From Clostridium collagenovorans DSM 3089 (GTDB lineage: Bacteria; Bacillota; Clostridia; Clostridiales; Clostridiaceae): 64,000 bases of DNA. This document shows, one piece after another, positions 45,079-54,377 of this stretch. Position 1 is the first letter of the stretch; the number at the start of each line of letters is the position of its first letter. Location: assembly GCF_900130005.1 (NCBI RefSeq), contig NZ_FQXP01000006.1, positions 4,669 through 68,668 on the forward strand, written 5' to 3'. The notes beneath the pieces were generated by a model. It saw only the letters and a program-made list of their open reading frames with translations. It searched no databases and was not told the DNA's origin. Both the position numbers and the translations under genes were made by a program.

Positions 45079-46362
45079 ATGAAGAAAGTAAAGAGAATTT
45101 TTTCATTAGTAATGGCATTAATAATGTCTACAGCTCTTTTAGCTGGGTGTACAAGCTCTGACAAATCATCAAAAGCTGAAGGCGGAAAAGAAAAATTAGT
45201 TGTTTGGCTTCCTCCAATAGGACCAAATGATGAACCAGTATGGGAACCAATTTTTAAGAAGTTTGAAGAAGAAAACAATTGTGATGTTGATCTTCAAATA
45301 ATACCATGGGATAACTACGCTGAAAAATATGCAACAGCTATAAGTGCTGGTAAGGGCCCAGATGTTGGATATATGTACGCTGAAATGTTCCCACAATTTA
45401 TAGAAATGAAAGCAGTTGAGGATTTAGGTTCTCGTTTAACTGATAAGGATTATGAAAACTATACATATATAGATGCAGGAAAAATGATGGGTGGACTTTA
45501 TGGACTACCTATAGAGGCTGCAAACCCAGGTGTATTATATTACAATAAGGATATCTTAGCTGAATTAGGAGAACAACCACCTAAGACTTGGGATGACTTT
45601 GTTAGAATAGCTCAAAAGGCTACTAAGGACACAGATGGTGATGGAAAAATCGATCAATGGGGAATTTCTCAAGGTTGGGGTGCTAAAGTTTTCGGTGATT
45701 TAAACTGGAACTGGTACAACTTCTTATGGCAAGCAGGTGGAGATATTTTCAATGAAGATTTAAAAACTGTTAGATTTAATGATGAGCATGGTGTAGAAGC
45801 TGCTCAATTCTTACATGATTTAAAATTCAAGTATAATGTAATTCCAGAGGATGCATTAGCAAAAACTAATAAAGAGATGTTAGAATCAGTATTTGGACCA
45901 GGAAAAGCTGCCTTTGCTATTCACTTATCATCATCAGCTTCAAATATATTTGATAAGTCTTTCCCAGATTTAAATTGGGGGTTTGTAACATCATTAGAGA
46001 ATAAATCTTTAGGTTCTTTTGCATCAGTTGACCAATTAACATTAATGTCAGCAGCAAAAAATAAAGATCTTGCATTTAAATTAATGCAACATATGTTAAG
46101 TGTTGAATCAATGACTGAATTCCATAAATCTAACCCTAGAGCACCAATCTCTAAGGACGAGCCATACCAAGGTGATCCAAGATTTGAAAGTATGGTATAC
46201 AATGAGAAGGATGCATATAGACCATTAATGGTTGGTCCTCACGGAATAGAAATATATGAATATCTATGGAAACAATTACAAAGAATGATGACTGGTGAAG
46301 TTTCACCAAAAGAAGCTTTAGACGAAGCTGCAAGATATTCTAATGACTTATTAGGACAATAA
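45079..46362 (+). CDS. sugar-type ABC transporter substrate-binding lipoprotein (module 2)
   Basis: A 427-residue lipoprotein (lipobox LLAGC, Cys near 23), clearly paralogous to 41176-42462. The two share long identical runs such as ISAGKGPDVGYMYAEMFPQF and GKMMGGLYGLPIEAANP. Differences concentrate in the signal region, the middle and the DTDGDGKIDQWG neighbourhood. It is followed after 64 bp, across a terminator-like hairpin, by its permeases. Two near-identical binding proteins suggest two related ligands, or a dosage increase for one. Confidence 0.9.
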   Translation: MKKVKRIFSLVMALIMSTALLAGCTSSDKSSKAEGGKEKLVVWLPPIGPNDEPVWEPIFKKFEEENNCDVDLQIIPWDNYAEKYATAISAGKGPDVGYMYAEMFPQFIEMKAVEDLGSRLTDKDYENYTYIDAGKMMGGLYGLPIEAANPGVLYYNKDILAELGEQPPKTWDDFVRIAQKATKDTDGDGKIDQWGISQGWGAKVFGDLNWNWYNFLWQAGGDIFNEDLKTVRFNDEHGVEAAQFLHDLKFKYNVIPEDALAKTNKEMLESVFGPGKAAFAIHLSSSASNIFDKSFPDLNWGFVTSLENKSLGSFASVDQLTLMSAAKNKDLAFKLMQHMLSVESMTEFHKSNPRAPISKDEPYQGDPRFESMVYNEKDAYRPLMVGPHGIEIYEYLWKQLQRMMTGEVSPKEALDEAARYSNDLLGQ

Positions 46363-46382
46363 TATTATAGTATATAAAAACA

Positions 46383-46414
46383 GGCATTGAATATATTTCA
46401 ATGCTTGTTTTATT
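46383..46414 (+). terminator. terminator-like hairpin between binding protein and permeases
   Basis: GCATTGAA pairs with TTCAATGC around ATATA, followed by TTGTTTTATT. Partial termination here would give more binding protein than permease. Confidence 0.6.
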
Positions 46415-46435
46415 ATAAGTAGAGGGGTGATAATT

Positions 46436-47320
46436 GTGAAGAGAAAAAATATAATTAAAAAAATAAAACCATATGGATATATATTGCCACTGGGAATTTT
46501 ATTATGTGCATTTTATGTAGTCCCAATAATTATGTCTATATTTTTTAGTTTTACAAAGTATAATATAATGGCACCACCAACCTTTATTGGTTTTGATAAC
46601 TATGCTAAGTTATTTGCAGATAAAACCTTAATTACTGCCATAGGTAATACTGTGAAGTTTTCTGCTGTGGTTGTGCCTATTCAAACCATATTAGCCTTAG
46701 TAATGGCAGTTTGGATAAATAAAAGAAGTGAAAGTATGGCAGCTAAATTTGCTAAGGGAGCTATATTCATACCTGTTTTATCATCAATGGTACTTATAGG
46801 TATGGTTTGGAAATCTCTTTTAAGTGGAGATGCATCTCCCATAAATCAGGTTCTATCAGTAGTTGGATTAAGTGCTTCTAATTTACTGGGAAATAGTAAA
46901 ACTGCATTACCAACCTTAATGTTTATATCTATATGGAAGAACGTGGGTTATTTCATGGTTATATACATATCTGCACTTATGGATGTTCCGAAGAGTTATT
47001 ACGAAGCATCTACAGTTGATGGAGCTAATAAGTGGCAAGAATTTAAGAACATAACTTTACCACTACTTAAGCCAACTACTATTATGGTTGTGTTTTTAGG
47101 GGTAATTTGGTCCTTACAAGTATTTGACCTTGTATATACATTAACAGGGGGAGGACCTGGAATGTCAACTATGACAATAGTTATGCATGCCTTTAACTTA
47201 AACTTTAAAAACTTTAATTCAGGATATGCTATGGCTGTTGCCAACGTATTATTTTTACTTATTGCTATTGCGTCTATTTTACAGAAGACGCTTATAAAGA
47301 AAGATAAATCTACATTTTAA
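46436..47320 (+). CDS. sugar ABC transporter permease, MalF/UgpA type (module 2)
   Basis: A ~294-residue six-helix permease, paralogue of 42783-43652, with the EAA loop YYEASTVDGANKWQEFKNITLPLLKPT in two halves. The GTG at 46436 is chosen, since AGGGGTGA lies 7 bp upstream; an in-frame GTG at 46427 overlaps that site. It is followed after 17 bp by the MalG-type partner. Tail KKTLIKKDKSTF is basic, as expected for a cytoplasmic C terminus. Confidence 0.9.
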   Translation: MKRKNIIKKIKPYGYILPLGILLCAFYVVPIIMSIFFSFTKYNIMAPPTFIGFDNYAKLFADKTLITAIGNTVKFSAVVVPIQTILALVMAVWINKRSESMAAKFAKGAIFIPVLSSMVLIGMVWKSLLSGDASPINQVLSVVGLSASNLLGNSKTALPTLMFISIWKNVGYFMVIYISALMDVPKSYYEASTVDGANKWQEFKNITLPLLKPTTIMVVFLGVIWSLQVFDLVYTLTGGGPGMSTMTIVMHAFNLNFKNFNSGYAMAVANVLFLLIAIASILQKTLIKKDKSTF

Positions 47321-47337
47321 AGGGGTGAGATTTTAAA

Positions 47338-48153
47338 ATGAAAATGAAGAAGAAAAGAAATATACTAGGAGATACTATGTTAGTAATTATAGGCTGCATA
47401 AGTATAATTCCCTTTTTATATATGTTAATTACATCCTTAAAGGTAACTTATAATTCTTTTGATTTTAGTTTATCTTTATCATCATTAACTTTTCAAAACT
47501 ATTTAGAGATATTTAACAATAAAAGCTTTGTTAGATACTTTATGAATAGTGTATTTATATCAACTTGCGGTGTTATATTAAGTTTAGCTTTTAGTAGCTT
47601 AGCAGGCTATGCCTTTGCTAAAATGGACTTTAAGGGAAATGATAAAATATTTTTCTTTATGATAATGACTTTAATAATACCATCACAGGTTACAATGATA
47701 CCTCTTTATATAATAATGAAGAATCTTAATTGGATTAATACATATTGGGCTTTAATTTTACCTATTCCAACAGCCTTTGGTGTATTTATAATGAGACAAG
47801 CTATTTTGAATATACCTAAGGAATTGTTAGAATCAGCCAGAATAGATGGATATTCAGACTTTAAAATATTTATAAAAATAGTACTGCCATTAATAAAACC
47901 GGCTATAATAACTTTATCTATATTCACATTTATGGGTGCTTGGAACGAGTTCTTATGGCCATTGATTGCAACTACTGAAACTGCAATGAGAACATTACCA
48001 GTTGGATTATCTACATTACAAACTCAGTATGTTACAAACTATGGTTCAATGATGGCAGCGGCTACAATAACATTTTTACCACCATTTATATTTTATTTGA
48101 TTTTACAAAGTAAATTTGTTGAAGGTGTAGCTTTATCGGGTATAAAGGGATAA
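47338..48153 (+). CDS. sugar ABC transporter permease, MalG/UgpE type (module 2)
   Basis: A 271-residue six-helix permease with the loop LLESARIDGYSDFKIFIKIV and a GIKG C-terminal end shared with the paralogue at 43709. AGGGGTGAG precedes the ATG. It ends module 2 and is followed after 48 bp by the acetyltransferase, so that gene and the ATPase probably share this transcript. Confidence 0.9.
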   Translation: MKMKKKRNILGDTMLVIIGCISIIPFLYMLITSLKVTYNSFDFSLSLSSLTFQNYLEIFNNKSFVRYFMNSVFISTCGVILSLAFSSLAGYAFAKMDFKGNDKIFFFMIMTLIIPSQVTMIPLYIIMKNLNWINTYWALILPIPTAFGVFIMRQAILNIPKELLESARIDGYSDFKIFIKIVLPLIKPAIITLSIFTFMGAWNEFLWPLIATTETAMRTLPVGLSTLQTQYVTNYGSMMAAATITFLPPFIFYLILQSKFVEGVALSGIKG

Positions 48154-48201
48154 TCTAAGGTTAATATAAAATATAGAGTAAAGTTCAGGAGGAATTATAT
48201 T

Positions 48202-49323
48202 ATGGAAGGACCAAGAGGCGCTAAAAAGTCAGAATTTCCAAAGGTTATTGACTTAATAAACAAGGTTTTTAGAACAGATAGAGGACATAATCCTACAATG
48301 AAAGAGGAGTTTCCTATTTTATTAGTAGAAGAAAATATAGATAATATTAGAGTAATAGTTGAAGATGGAGTACCTGTTTCAGATGTTAACTTTGTTCAAA
48401 GACAAATTTTAATAGAAAATGCTTCAATTGAAGTAGCGTCTATAGGTGCAGTTTGTACACATCCAGATCATAGAGGTAAAGGATACTCTTCTTTAATATT
48501 AGATGATGTTGAGAAAAAGATGTATGAAGATGGAGTGGATATGTTACTTGTTTCAGGAACAAGAAGCTTATATGCTAGAAGAGGATGCACTCAAACTAAA
48601 AACTTCATGAAGTATACAATAGAGCCTAAAAATATAGAAATGGATTTAGAGCTAAGGGAATACAACAGTAGCTACTTAGAAGATATTATGCCAATGTATA
48701 ATTCGGCAGCTACTAGATTTTATAGAAGTAGAGAAGACTTTGAAAAGCTAATAGAATCAGCTGTTATGCCGTGGGGACCTTTTACATATAAGAGATATGT
48801 AATTTTTAGAGAAAATAAACTTATAGGCTATGTGTTTATGAGAATAATAGAAGTTAATGAGAAGTTTGGGCAGGTTATTGAGTGCTTTGGAGAGTCAGAG
48901 GACATATTCAAGATCTTATCAAACTTAGGGAAAGACTTAAAGCTTAAAAATGTATTTTATATGGTTAATAAGGAAGACAAAAAGAATCATCTTAAGAGTT
49001 ACTCAAAATGTGAAGAGTTTTTTCAAGAGGGTACAGTTAAGGTTATAAACTTTACTAAGCTTATGAAAAACCTAAGCCCATACTTTAAACAGTATTTAAA
49101 TAGTGCAGAAATGAAAGAGCTTAAATTCTATGAAGAAAATAATGAGTATATCATAGAGTTTAAAAATGAGATATTAAAGATAAAGGATATAGTTATTCTT
49201 AATAAATTATTATTTGAAGGAACATCTGCTGTAAATGATGCTCTATCAAATGAATTTAAGCATGTATTAGATATGATTTTCCCAATGCCATTCCCATGGG
49301 TTGCTAATTTGAATTATCAATAA
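48202..49323 (+). CDS. GNAT family N-acetyltransferase, two-domain
   Basis: A 373-residue protein with an N-terminal GNAT domain (about 1-150) bearing the acetyl-CoA motif HPDHRGKGYSS, preceded by IEVASIGAVC. A second half of ~200 residues resembles the extra domain of Eis-like or Acetyltransf_9 proteins. Length and layout suit acylation of a small molecule or an aminoglycoside-like sugar. Wedged between importer permeases and their ATPase, it may modify the imported substrate (inference). CAGGAGGAA precedes the ATG. Confidence 0.82.
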   Translation: MEGPRGAKKSEFPKVIDLINKVFRTDRGHNPTMKEEFPILLVEENIDNIRVIVEDGVPVSDVNFVQRQILIENASIEVASIGAVCTHPDHRGKGYSSLILDDVEKKMYEDGVDMLLVSGTRSLYARRGCTQTKNFMKYTIEPKNIEMDLELREYNSSYLEDIMPMYNSAATRFYRSREDFEKLIESAVMPWGPFTYKRYVIFRENKLIGYVFMRIIEVNEKFGQVIECFGESEDIFKILSNLGKDLKLKNVFYMVNKEDKKNHLKSYSKCEEFFQEGTVKVINFTKLMKNLSPYFKQYLNSAEMKELKFYEENNEYIIEFKNEILKIKDIVILNKLLFEGTSAVNDALSNEFKHVLDMIFPMPFPWVANLNYQ

Positions 49324-49378
49324 TTTTGCTTAAGGATATGAGATTAAAAGTATTTATGGCATTTAAGGAGTGATATAA

Positions 49379-50485
49379 ATGGCTAAAATAGAATTGAAAA
49401 ATTTAAATAAAACCTATGCAAATGGATTTGAAGCAGTAAAGGATATAAATTTAGATATTGAAGATAAAGAGTTTATAGTGTTAGTTGGACCTTCAGGATG
49501 TGGTAAATCTACAACTTTAAGAATGATAGCAGGACTAGAGGAAGTGAGTTCTGGTAGTATTAATATTGGAGAAGTAGACGTAACTGAAATGGAACCAAGG
49601 GATAGAGATATAGCTATGGTATTTCAAAACTATGCTCTATACCCACATATGACTGTATATGAAAACATGGCATTTTCTTTAAAAATAAGAAAAATGAAAA
49701 AGTCAGAAATAAAAGATAAGGTTACAGAGGTAGCTAAGATATTAGGAATAGAGAATCTATTAGATAGAAGACCAGCTCAACTTTCAGGAGGGCAAAGACA
49801 AAGGGTTGCTTTAGGAAGAGCAATGGTTAGATCACCTAAGGTGTTTTTAATGGATGAACCCTTATCTAATTTAGATGCTAAATTAAGGGTGCAAACAAGA
49901 TCAGAAATTATAAAGCTACATAAAATGTTAAACACTACATTCATTTATGTAACACATGACCAAACAGAAGCTATGACTATGGGTACTAGAATAGTTGTTA
50001 TGAATAATGGAGTTATACAGCAAGTAGATAGTCCTCAAAGAATTTATGATGAGCCTAATAACATATTTGTAGCCAGCTTTATAGGTTCACCACAAATGAA
50101 CTTAATAAATGGTGTTATTAATAATAATGATGTAGTAATAGGACAGGGAAGCTTTAGTTTAAAATATAAGAAGAAATCAATAGATAACTTAGAAGTAGCA
50201 ATTACTACAGAGGATAAGGCATTAAGAAATGAAGTAGTAGTAGGTGTGCGTGCTGAGGATGTAGCTTTATCTAAGGTAGAAGGCATGGAGCCAATAAGTG
50301 GAACAGTTGAGTTCACTGAGCATCTAGGATCAGAAACCTTAGTTTATGTTAAAACAGAGCTTGGAACCATTGTAAGTAGAAGTACACCATCTGTTATGTA
50401 TGCCGTAGGAAGTAAAATAGACGTGTATTTTAAATTAGACAAAATCCATATCTTTGATAAGGAAACCGAAAAAAGAATTATGTAA
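49379..50485 (+). CDS. ugpC: sugar ABC transporter ATPase, MsmX/UgpC type
   Basis: A 368-residue importer ATPase with Walker [10 protein letters not shown] (37-45), Q-loop [17 protein letters not shown], signature LSGGQRQRV, Walker [13 protein letters not shown] and the switch His in [15 protein letters not shown]-terminal TOBE-type domain (about 240-365) is typical of MalK, UgpC and MsmX. It is the only ATPase near two complete permease pairs, so it most likely powers both. A terminator (50526-50582) follows. Confidence 0.95.
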   Translation: MAKIELKNLNKTYANGFEAVKDINLDIEDKEFIVLVGPSGCGKSTTLRMIAGLEEVSSGSINIGEVDVTEMEPRDRDIAMVFQNYALYPHMTVYENMAFSLKIRKMKKSEIKDKVTEVAKILGIENLLDRRPAQLSGGQRQRVALGRAMVRSPKVFLMDEPLSNLDAKLRVQTRSEIIKLHKMLNTTFIYVTHDQTEAMTMGTRIVVMNNGVIQQVDSPQRIYDEPNNIFVASFIGSPQMNLINGVINNNDVVIGQGSFSLKYKKKSIDNLEVAITTEDKALRNEVVVGVRAEDVALSKVEGMEPISGTVEFTEHLGSETLVYVKTELGTIVSRSTPSVMYAVGSKIDVYFKLDKIHIFDKETEKRIM

Positions 50486-50525
50486 TATAAGAGAGAGTTT
50501 TATAAGAATTTAAGCTCTTGTGAAA

Positions 50526-50582
50526 AGAGAAAACCATGAATAACTAGATAAAAACCTAGATATATACATGGTTTTTCTTTAT
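50526..50582 (+). terminator. terminator of the importer cluster
   Basis: AAAACCATG pairs with CATGGTTTT, followed by TTCTTTATATAA. Confidence 0.7.
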
Positions 50583-50631
50583 ATAAGGGATTGAGATTAG
50601 AATCAAGAGGATTATATTAGGAGGAAATACA

Positions 50632-51633
50632 ATGGATTTATTAAGATATATAAATAGTGAAGATAGAGGATACTTCAATGCTTTTATGGGCACAAATGGA
50701 TTAAAGCTTTGTAATTACACTATTTACGAGGTGTACAATGATCCTAAGAAACAATTAGAAGTAGCTCAAAAGTTACAGGAAGTATGTCCAGCAGATTTTG
50801 TTTACGCAATGGATGATGGAAACGTATTTTGTGAAGTTTTAGGCGTACCACTTATGAAAAAAGATGATGACTTTCCAATGGTAACAGATCATCCAGTTAA
50901 AAATATTGAAGATCTAAAAGCCATGAAGGTACCTAATCCTTATGAAGAAAAGAGAATGAAAACAAATCTAGAAACAATGAAGTTATTAAGTGATAACTTT
51001 GATAAACCATTAAAGGTTTCATTACAAGGACCATTTACCCTAGCAACTCAATTAGCTGGCTTTGCTAATGTTGCAAAAAGCATAATAAAAAATAAAGAAT
51101 TCTTAAATGAACTTTTAAAATTCACAAGAGAAGTAGTTTTAGTATATGCAAAGGCATTAATAGAAGCAGGAGTTGACTATATATCAATAGCAGAACCCTC
51201 CTCAGTTATTTTATCAGGAGAAAGATTTGATACCTATGTAGTAGAGGGATTGAATTATATTTATAACAATATAAACTGCATTAAAGGACTACATATATGT
51301 GGAGATACAACAAATTTATTAGATAGCATGTTAAAATGCAACCTAGATTCAATAAGCCTTGACCAAATAATGGATTTATCAAAGGTAATCGAGAGGATAC
51401 CAGAGAATATAGTACTCCTAGGAAATATTGACCCTATCAATATCTTAGGAAAAGGAACAGTAGAAGAAGTTGAAAAAGAAACTATAAGAATTAGAAAATC
51501 AATGAAAGACCATAAAAACTTTATTTTAGCCTTTGGCTGCACCTGTTTAAATGATACCCCAATAGAAAACCTAGCAAAAGCAAGTGAAATAGCAAGGCTA
51601 AGCAAGGAAGAATTCAATAAAAAACAAGCTTAG
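50632..51633 (+). CDS. uroporphyrinogen decarboxylase / corrinoid methyltransferase family protein
   Basis: A 333-residue TIM-barrel protein of the UroD superfamily. It has the zinc-binding pattern of the methylcobamide:thiol methyltransferases (MtaA/MtbA/CmuA): His221-x-Cys223 in LHICGDTT and Cys303 in FGCTC. Classic HemE lacks this His-Cys-Cys site, so heme synthesis is unlikely and a methyl-transfer role is favoured. AGGAGGAAATAC precedes the ATG. It is separated from the ATPase by a terminator but faces the same way. A second family member begins at 63605. Substrate unknown; a link to the imported sugar is speculative. Confidence 0.8.
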   Translation: MDLLRYINSEDRGYFNAFMGTNGLKLCNYTIYEVYNDPKKQLEVAQKLQEVCPADFVYAMDDGNVFCEVLGVPLMKKDDDFPMVTDHPVKNIEDLKAMKVPNPYEEKRMKTNLETMKLLSDNFDKPLKVSLQGPFTLATQLAGFANVAKSIIKNKEFLNELLKFTREVVLVYAKALIEAGVDYISIAEPSSVILSGERFDTYVVEGLNYIYNNINCIKGLHICGDTTNLLDSMLKCNLDSISLDQIMDLSKVIERIPENIVLLGNIDPINILGKGTVEEVEKETIRIRKSMKDHKNFILAFGCTCLNDTPIENLAKASEIARLSKEEFNKKQA

Positions 51634-51682
51634 ATTTAGATAAATAAACAAAAAAGACTAAAAAGACAAGAATATTAAATAT

Positions 51683-51763
51683 AGATATAGGATAGTTAGT
51701 GTAAGTTTTTTAATAAGAAACAATTGAGAAAACTTAACTAAGAAATCCTATATCTTTTTTTAT
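51683..51763 (+). terminator. long-stem terminator
   Basis: AGATATAGGAT pairs with ATCCTATATCT, with an inner AAGTTTT...AAAACTT stem, followed by TTTTTTATTTTA. It ends the UroD-family transcript. Confidence 0.85.
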
Positions 51764-52493
51764 TTTAAGCAAGTATATCATAAAAGTATCAAATGGTGCA
51801 CCAATCCTAATAGAAGTAAAGACAGAGAAGTATTTGCTATTAGATGACTTGTAAAAGAAAAGGTTTGAAGAAGGATAATAAAGTATTCATAAGACACTTT
51901 TAGTAATAATCTTAAATTAGCTACAAGGACATGCACTGTCAAGGTAATATTTACATATATTCAAAACATTGATTTAATCTATAGTAGTTATAGAAAATCA
52001 TAATAATACCGGAAAAATTGGTTTATTTTGTTGTAATAAATGGTAGTTTTGATATAATAAAATTGCAAAATTCATAAAAGGTAGAGTTATGTAAGACACT
52101 TTTATGATAGGTGTATAGCTATTATAAGTAAAGTCCATAAATGGCCATGGACAAGAAAATAAATATCAAGAATATTCTTAAAAAAGAAGTTAAATATAAA
52201 AAGTATTCCAATCAATAAAGAGTATTTTTTATTTCTGCGAGCTCAAAGATAGGACTATATCTAAGATTTGCAAATTGGGCTATAGAAGATTTTATGAGTC
52301 TTTTATAAATTTGCAATATGACGTTAAAAAAAGAGATACTTCAGATATATAAATTTCAAAGCATATTATTAATTATTAATAAGGTAATAGGGCAATTAGG
52401 TGTTATATTAGCATCTATTTTAATCATGCCCAAAATTTGTTTAGGGAACTATAAAGCAATTAAACCTTTTAAGGAAGTAGGAGAGGAAAGACT
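51764..52493. other. noncoding gap before oppA, with probable coding relics
   Basis: At about 51783-51854 one frame reads GAPILIEVKTEKYLLLDDL before TAA, and near 52200-52310 another reads ISASSKIGLYLRFANWAIED. Both have protein-like composition but no start, partner or recognised family. The final 40 bp carry TAGGAGAGGA before oppA. Confidence 0.35.
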
Positions 52494-54050
52494 ATGAAAA
52501 AAGCAACAAAAAGAATAATGGCATCTTTATTGTCAGCTATGTTTGTTCTTACTGGATGTGGAGCAGGAGACTCAGCTAGTGCAGACAATAATGGAGCAAA
52601 AACATTTACTTATGCTATAGAGCATGATGTATCTACTTTAGGACCATTCTCGGGAGAGGATTCTGCTACGGTGGCTATAAAACCACTATATGATTACTTA
52701 TACATAATGTCTAATGAGGGCATAAGATATTATGCTGCTGATAAATTAACTGTTTCAGAGGATGGATTAAAAATTAATCTTCATATAGCAGATAATGCAA
52801 AGTGGCATGATGGAGCACCTTTAAGTGTTGATGATCTTATTTTTACTATTAGATATAACTCAGAAATAAAGAATAGTACTAAGCTAACTAAAATAGGTGA
52901 AAATCCTGTTCAATACAATAAAATAGATGAAAAAACTATAGAAATAGTTTTACCTGAGACATTATCAGATTTTACTACACTTTTAGGTAAGATGATGTTA
53001 TTACCATCTCATTTATTTGATAATGATCCTACTAAGGTTGATGGATCAGAGGAATTAATGAAGGGTATAGGTTATGGACCATTTAAGTTAAAAGAGTGGA
53101 ATAAGGGTGAAAATATAATTTACGAAAAAAATACAGATTATCACCGTGGACAAGCTAAAATAGATCAAATGATAATGAAGATTATACCTGAGGATAGTGC
53201 TAAGGAAGTTGCATTACAAAAGGGTGAAATATCATTCATGAGAATATCTTCAAAGGATAAATATGAAAAATACAGTAGTGACGATAAATATAAATTATCT
53301 ACTTTCACAGAATCAAGAATGAACTATATACAAGTTAACCCAGCAAGCAAAAATAATTTAACAAAGGAAATGAAGGAAGCTATTTTTGCAGCTATTGACT
53401 TAAAAGAAGTGATGGATGTTGTTTATGCATCAGAGAAGATGTCATTACCAGGACAAGGAATTTTCTGTCCAGCAGATATGTATTATGATAAAGATTTTAA
53501 AAACTATACACATGATTTAGAAAAGGCTACGTCTTTAGCTAAGGAAACTGGCTTAGATAAAATCACATTAAAATATATCTACAATAATAACAGAGTTAAT
53601 ATGGCTGAGGTTGCAATTGTTGTTCAACAACAACTTGCAAAGGCTGGTATAAAGGTTGATTTACAAGGAATGGATTCGCCATCATTCTTTAAGAAGTTCT
53701 TTGATAGAGTAAAACCACAAGATGATTGGGATTTGGGAACAAATGGATGGGACTCTCAAATAGGGGATGCTGGATATGTTCATGGATATTTAGATTCAGG
53801 CAAAGGTTTTTCAAACTTCAATGAATCTAAAGAAACTAACAAAGCATTCACAGAAGCTCGTTCAACTAGTGATTTAAAAGAAAGGACAGCTAAATATAGA
53901 GAAGGTCAAGAATTACTTAAGGAAGATTACACTGTATATCCTATTTCTTACCCTAACTATGTTTTAGTTTCTCAAAAGAATGTAAAGGGACTTGATACAC
54001 TTCCATCAATGTTGTTATTTGAGGATTACTTAACAATAGATATTGAATAA
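52494..54050 (+). CDS. oppA: oligopeptide ABC transporter substrate-binding protein
   Basis: A 518-residue family 5 solute-binding lipoprotein. The signal ends in VLTGC (lipidated Cys near 22). Family marks are AKWHDGAPLSVDDLIFTI, the GIGYGPFKLKEWNKGENI stretch and a large C-terminal lobe. It heads a complete importer cluster, so the ligand is probably a short peptide, though this family also binds nickel or opines. AGGAGAGG precedes the ATG. A 327-bp gap with two repeat copies separates it from oppB. Confidence 0.9.
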   Translation: MKKATKRIMASLLSAMFVLTGCGAGDSASADNNGAKTFTYAIEHDVSTLGPFSGEDSATVAIKPLYDYLYIMSNEGIRYYAADKLTVSEDGLKINLHIADNAKWHDGAPLSVDDLIFTIRYNSEIKNSTKLTKIGENPVQYNKIDEKTIEIVLPETLSDFTTLLGKMMLLPSHLFDNDPTKVDGSEELMKGIGYGPFKLKEWNKGENIIYEKNTDYHRGQAKIDQMIMKIIPEDSAKEVALQKGEISFMRISSKDKYEKYSSDDKYKLSTFTESRMNYIQVNPASKNNLTKEMKEAIFAAIDLKEVMDVVYASEKMSLPGQGIFCPADMYYDKDFKNYTHDLEKATSLAKETGLDKITLKYIYNNNRVNMAEVAIVVQQQLAKAGIKVDLQGMDSPSFFKKFFDRVKPQDDWDLGTNGWDSQIGDAGYVHGYLDSGKGFSNFNESKETNKAFTEARSTSDLKERTAKYREGQELLKEDYTVYPISYPNYVLVSQKNVKGLDTLPSMLLFEDYLTIDIE

Positions 54051-54054
54051 GTTG

Positions 54055-54166
54055 TTATATAAGTTTTAATTAAATTTCTATATTTATGCTTTGCACTTTA
54101 GTACCCGTAAGAATGAGGGTAATTTAAATGCAATAGTAAAGTAAATGCTAATTATTAAAATTATAT
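54055..54166 (+). repeat. dispersed ~100-bp element, copy G (diverged)
   Basis: It starts 5 bp after the oppA stop: TATATAAGTTTTAATTAAAT, with a diverged middle, ending TGCTAATTATTAAAATTATA. The ends are still roughly inverted. Confidence 0.5.
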
Positions 54167-54232
54167 AAGTCTTAATTAAAGTAAGATATATATTTTGAGA
54201 TATGAAGAGAATTGATTATTAAAAACAGTAAA
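54160..54232 (+). repeat. dispersed element, copy H (short, abutting copy G)
   Basis: ATATAAGTCTTAATTAAAG starts directly at the end of copy G, followed by a short internal part and GATTATTAAAAACAG. It is probably a partial tandem copy. Confidence 0.4.
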
Positions 54233-54377
54233 AATTAATAGAAAATAAGTTAGTACAAGGGCTGTCCTACTAAGAGATGTACAAGCAATATTATTGAGTT
54301 AAAAGTTGAAAATTATCTTAAATTTATTGTGGTATGCATTCTTAATATGACAGCCATTTATACGAAAGGGGTAGAAT
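54233..54377. other. end of the oppA-oppB gap, with long-range stem
   Basis: GGGCTGTC at about 54258 can pair with GACAGCC at about 54350 across ~85 nt just before the oppB ribosome binding site. This could attenuate or pause transcription between oppA and oppB. Confidence 0.35.

Noticed and set aside
50632..51633. Heme-synthesis uroporphyrinogen decarboxylase (HemE)
   Set aside because: A His-x-Cys ... Cys zinc pattern and lack of heme-pathway neighbours favour the methyltransferase branch.
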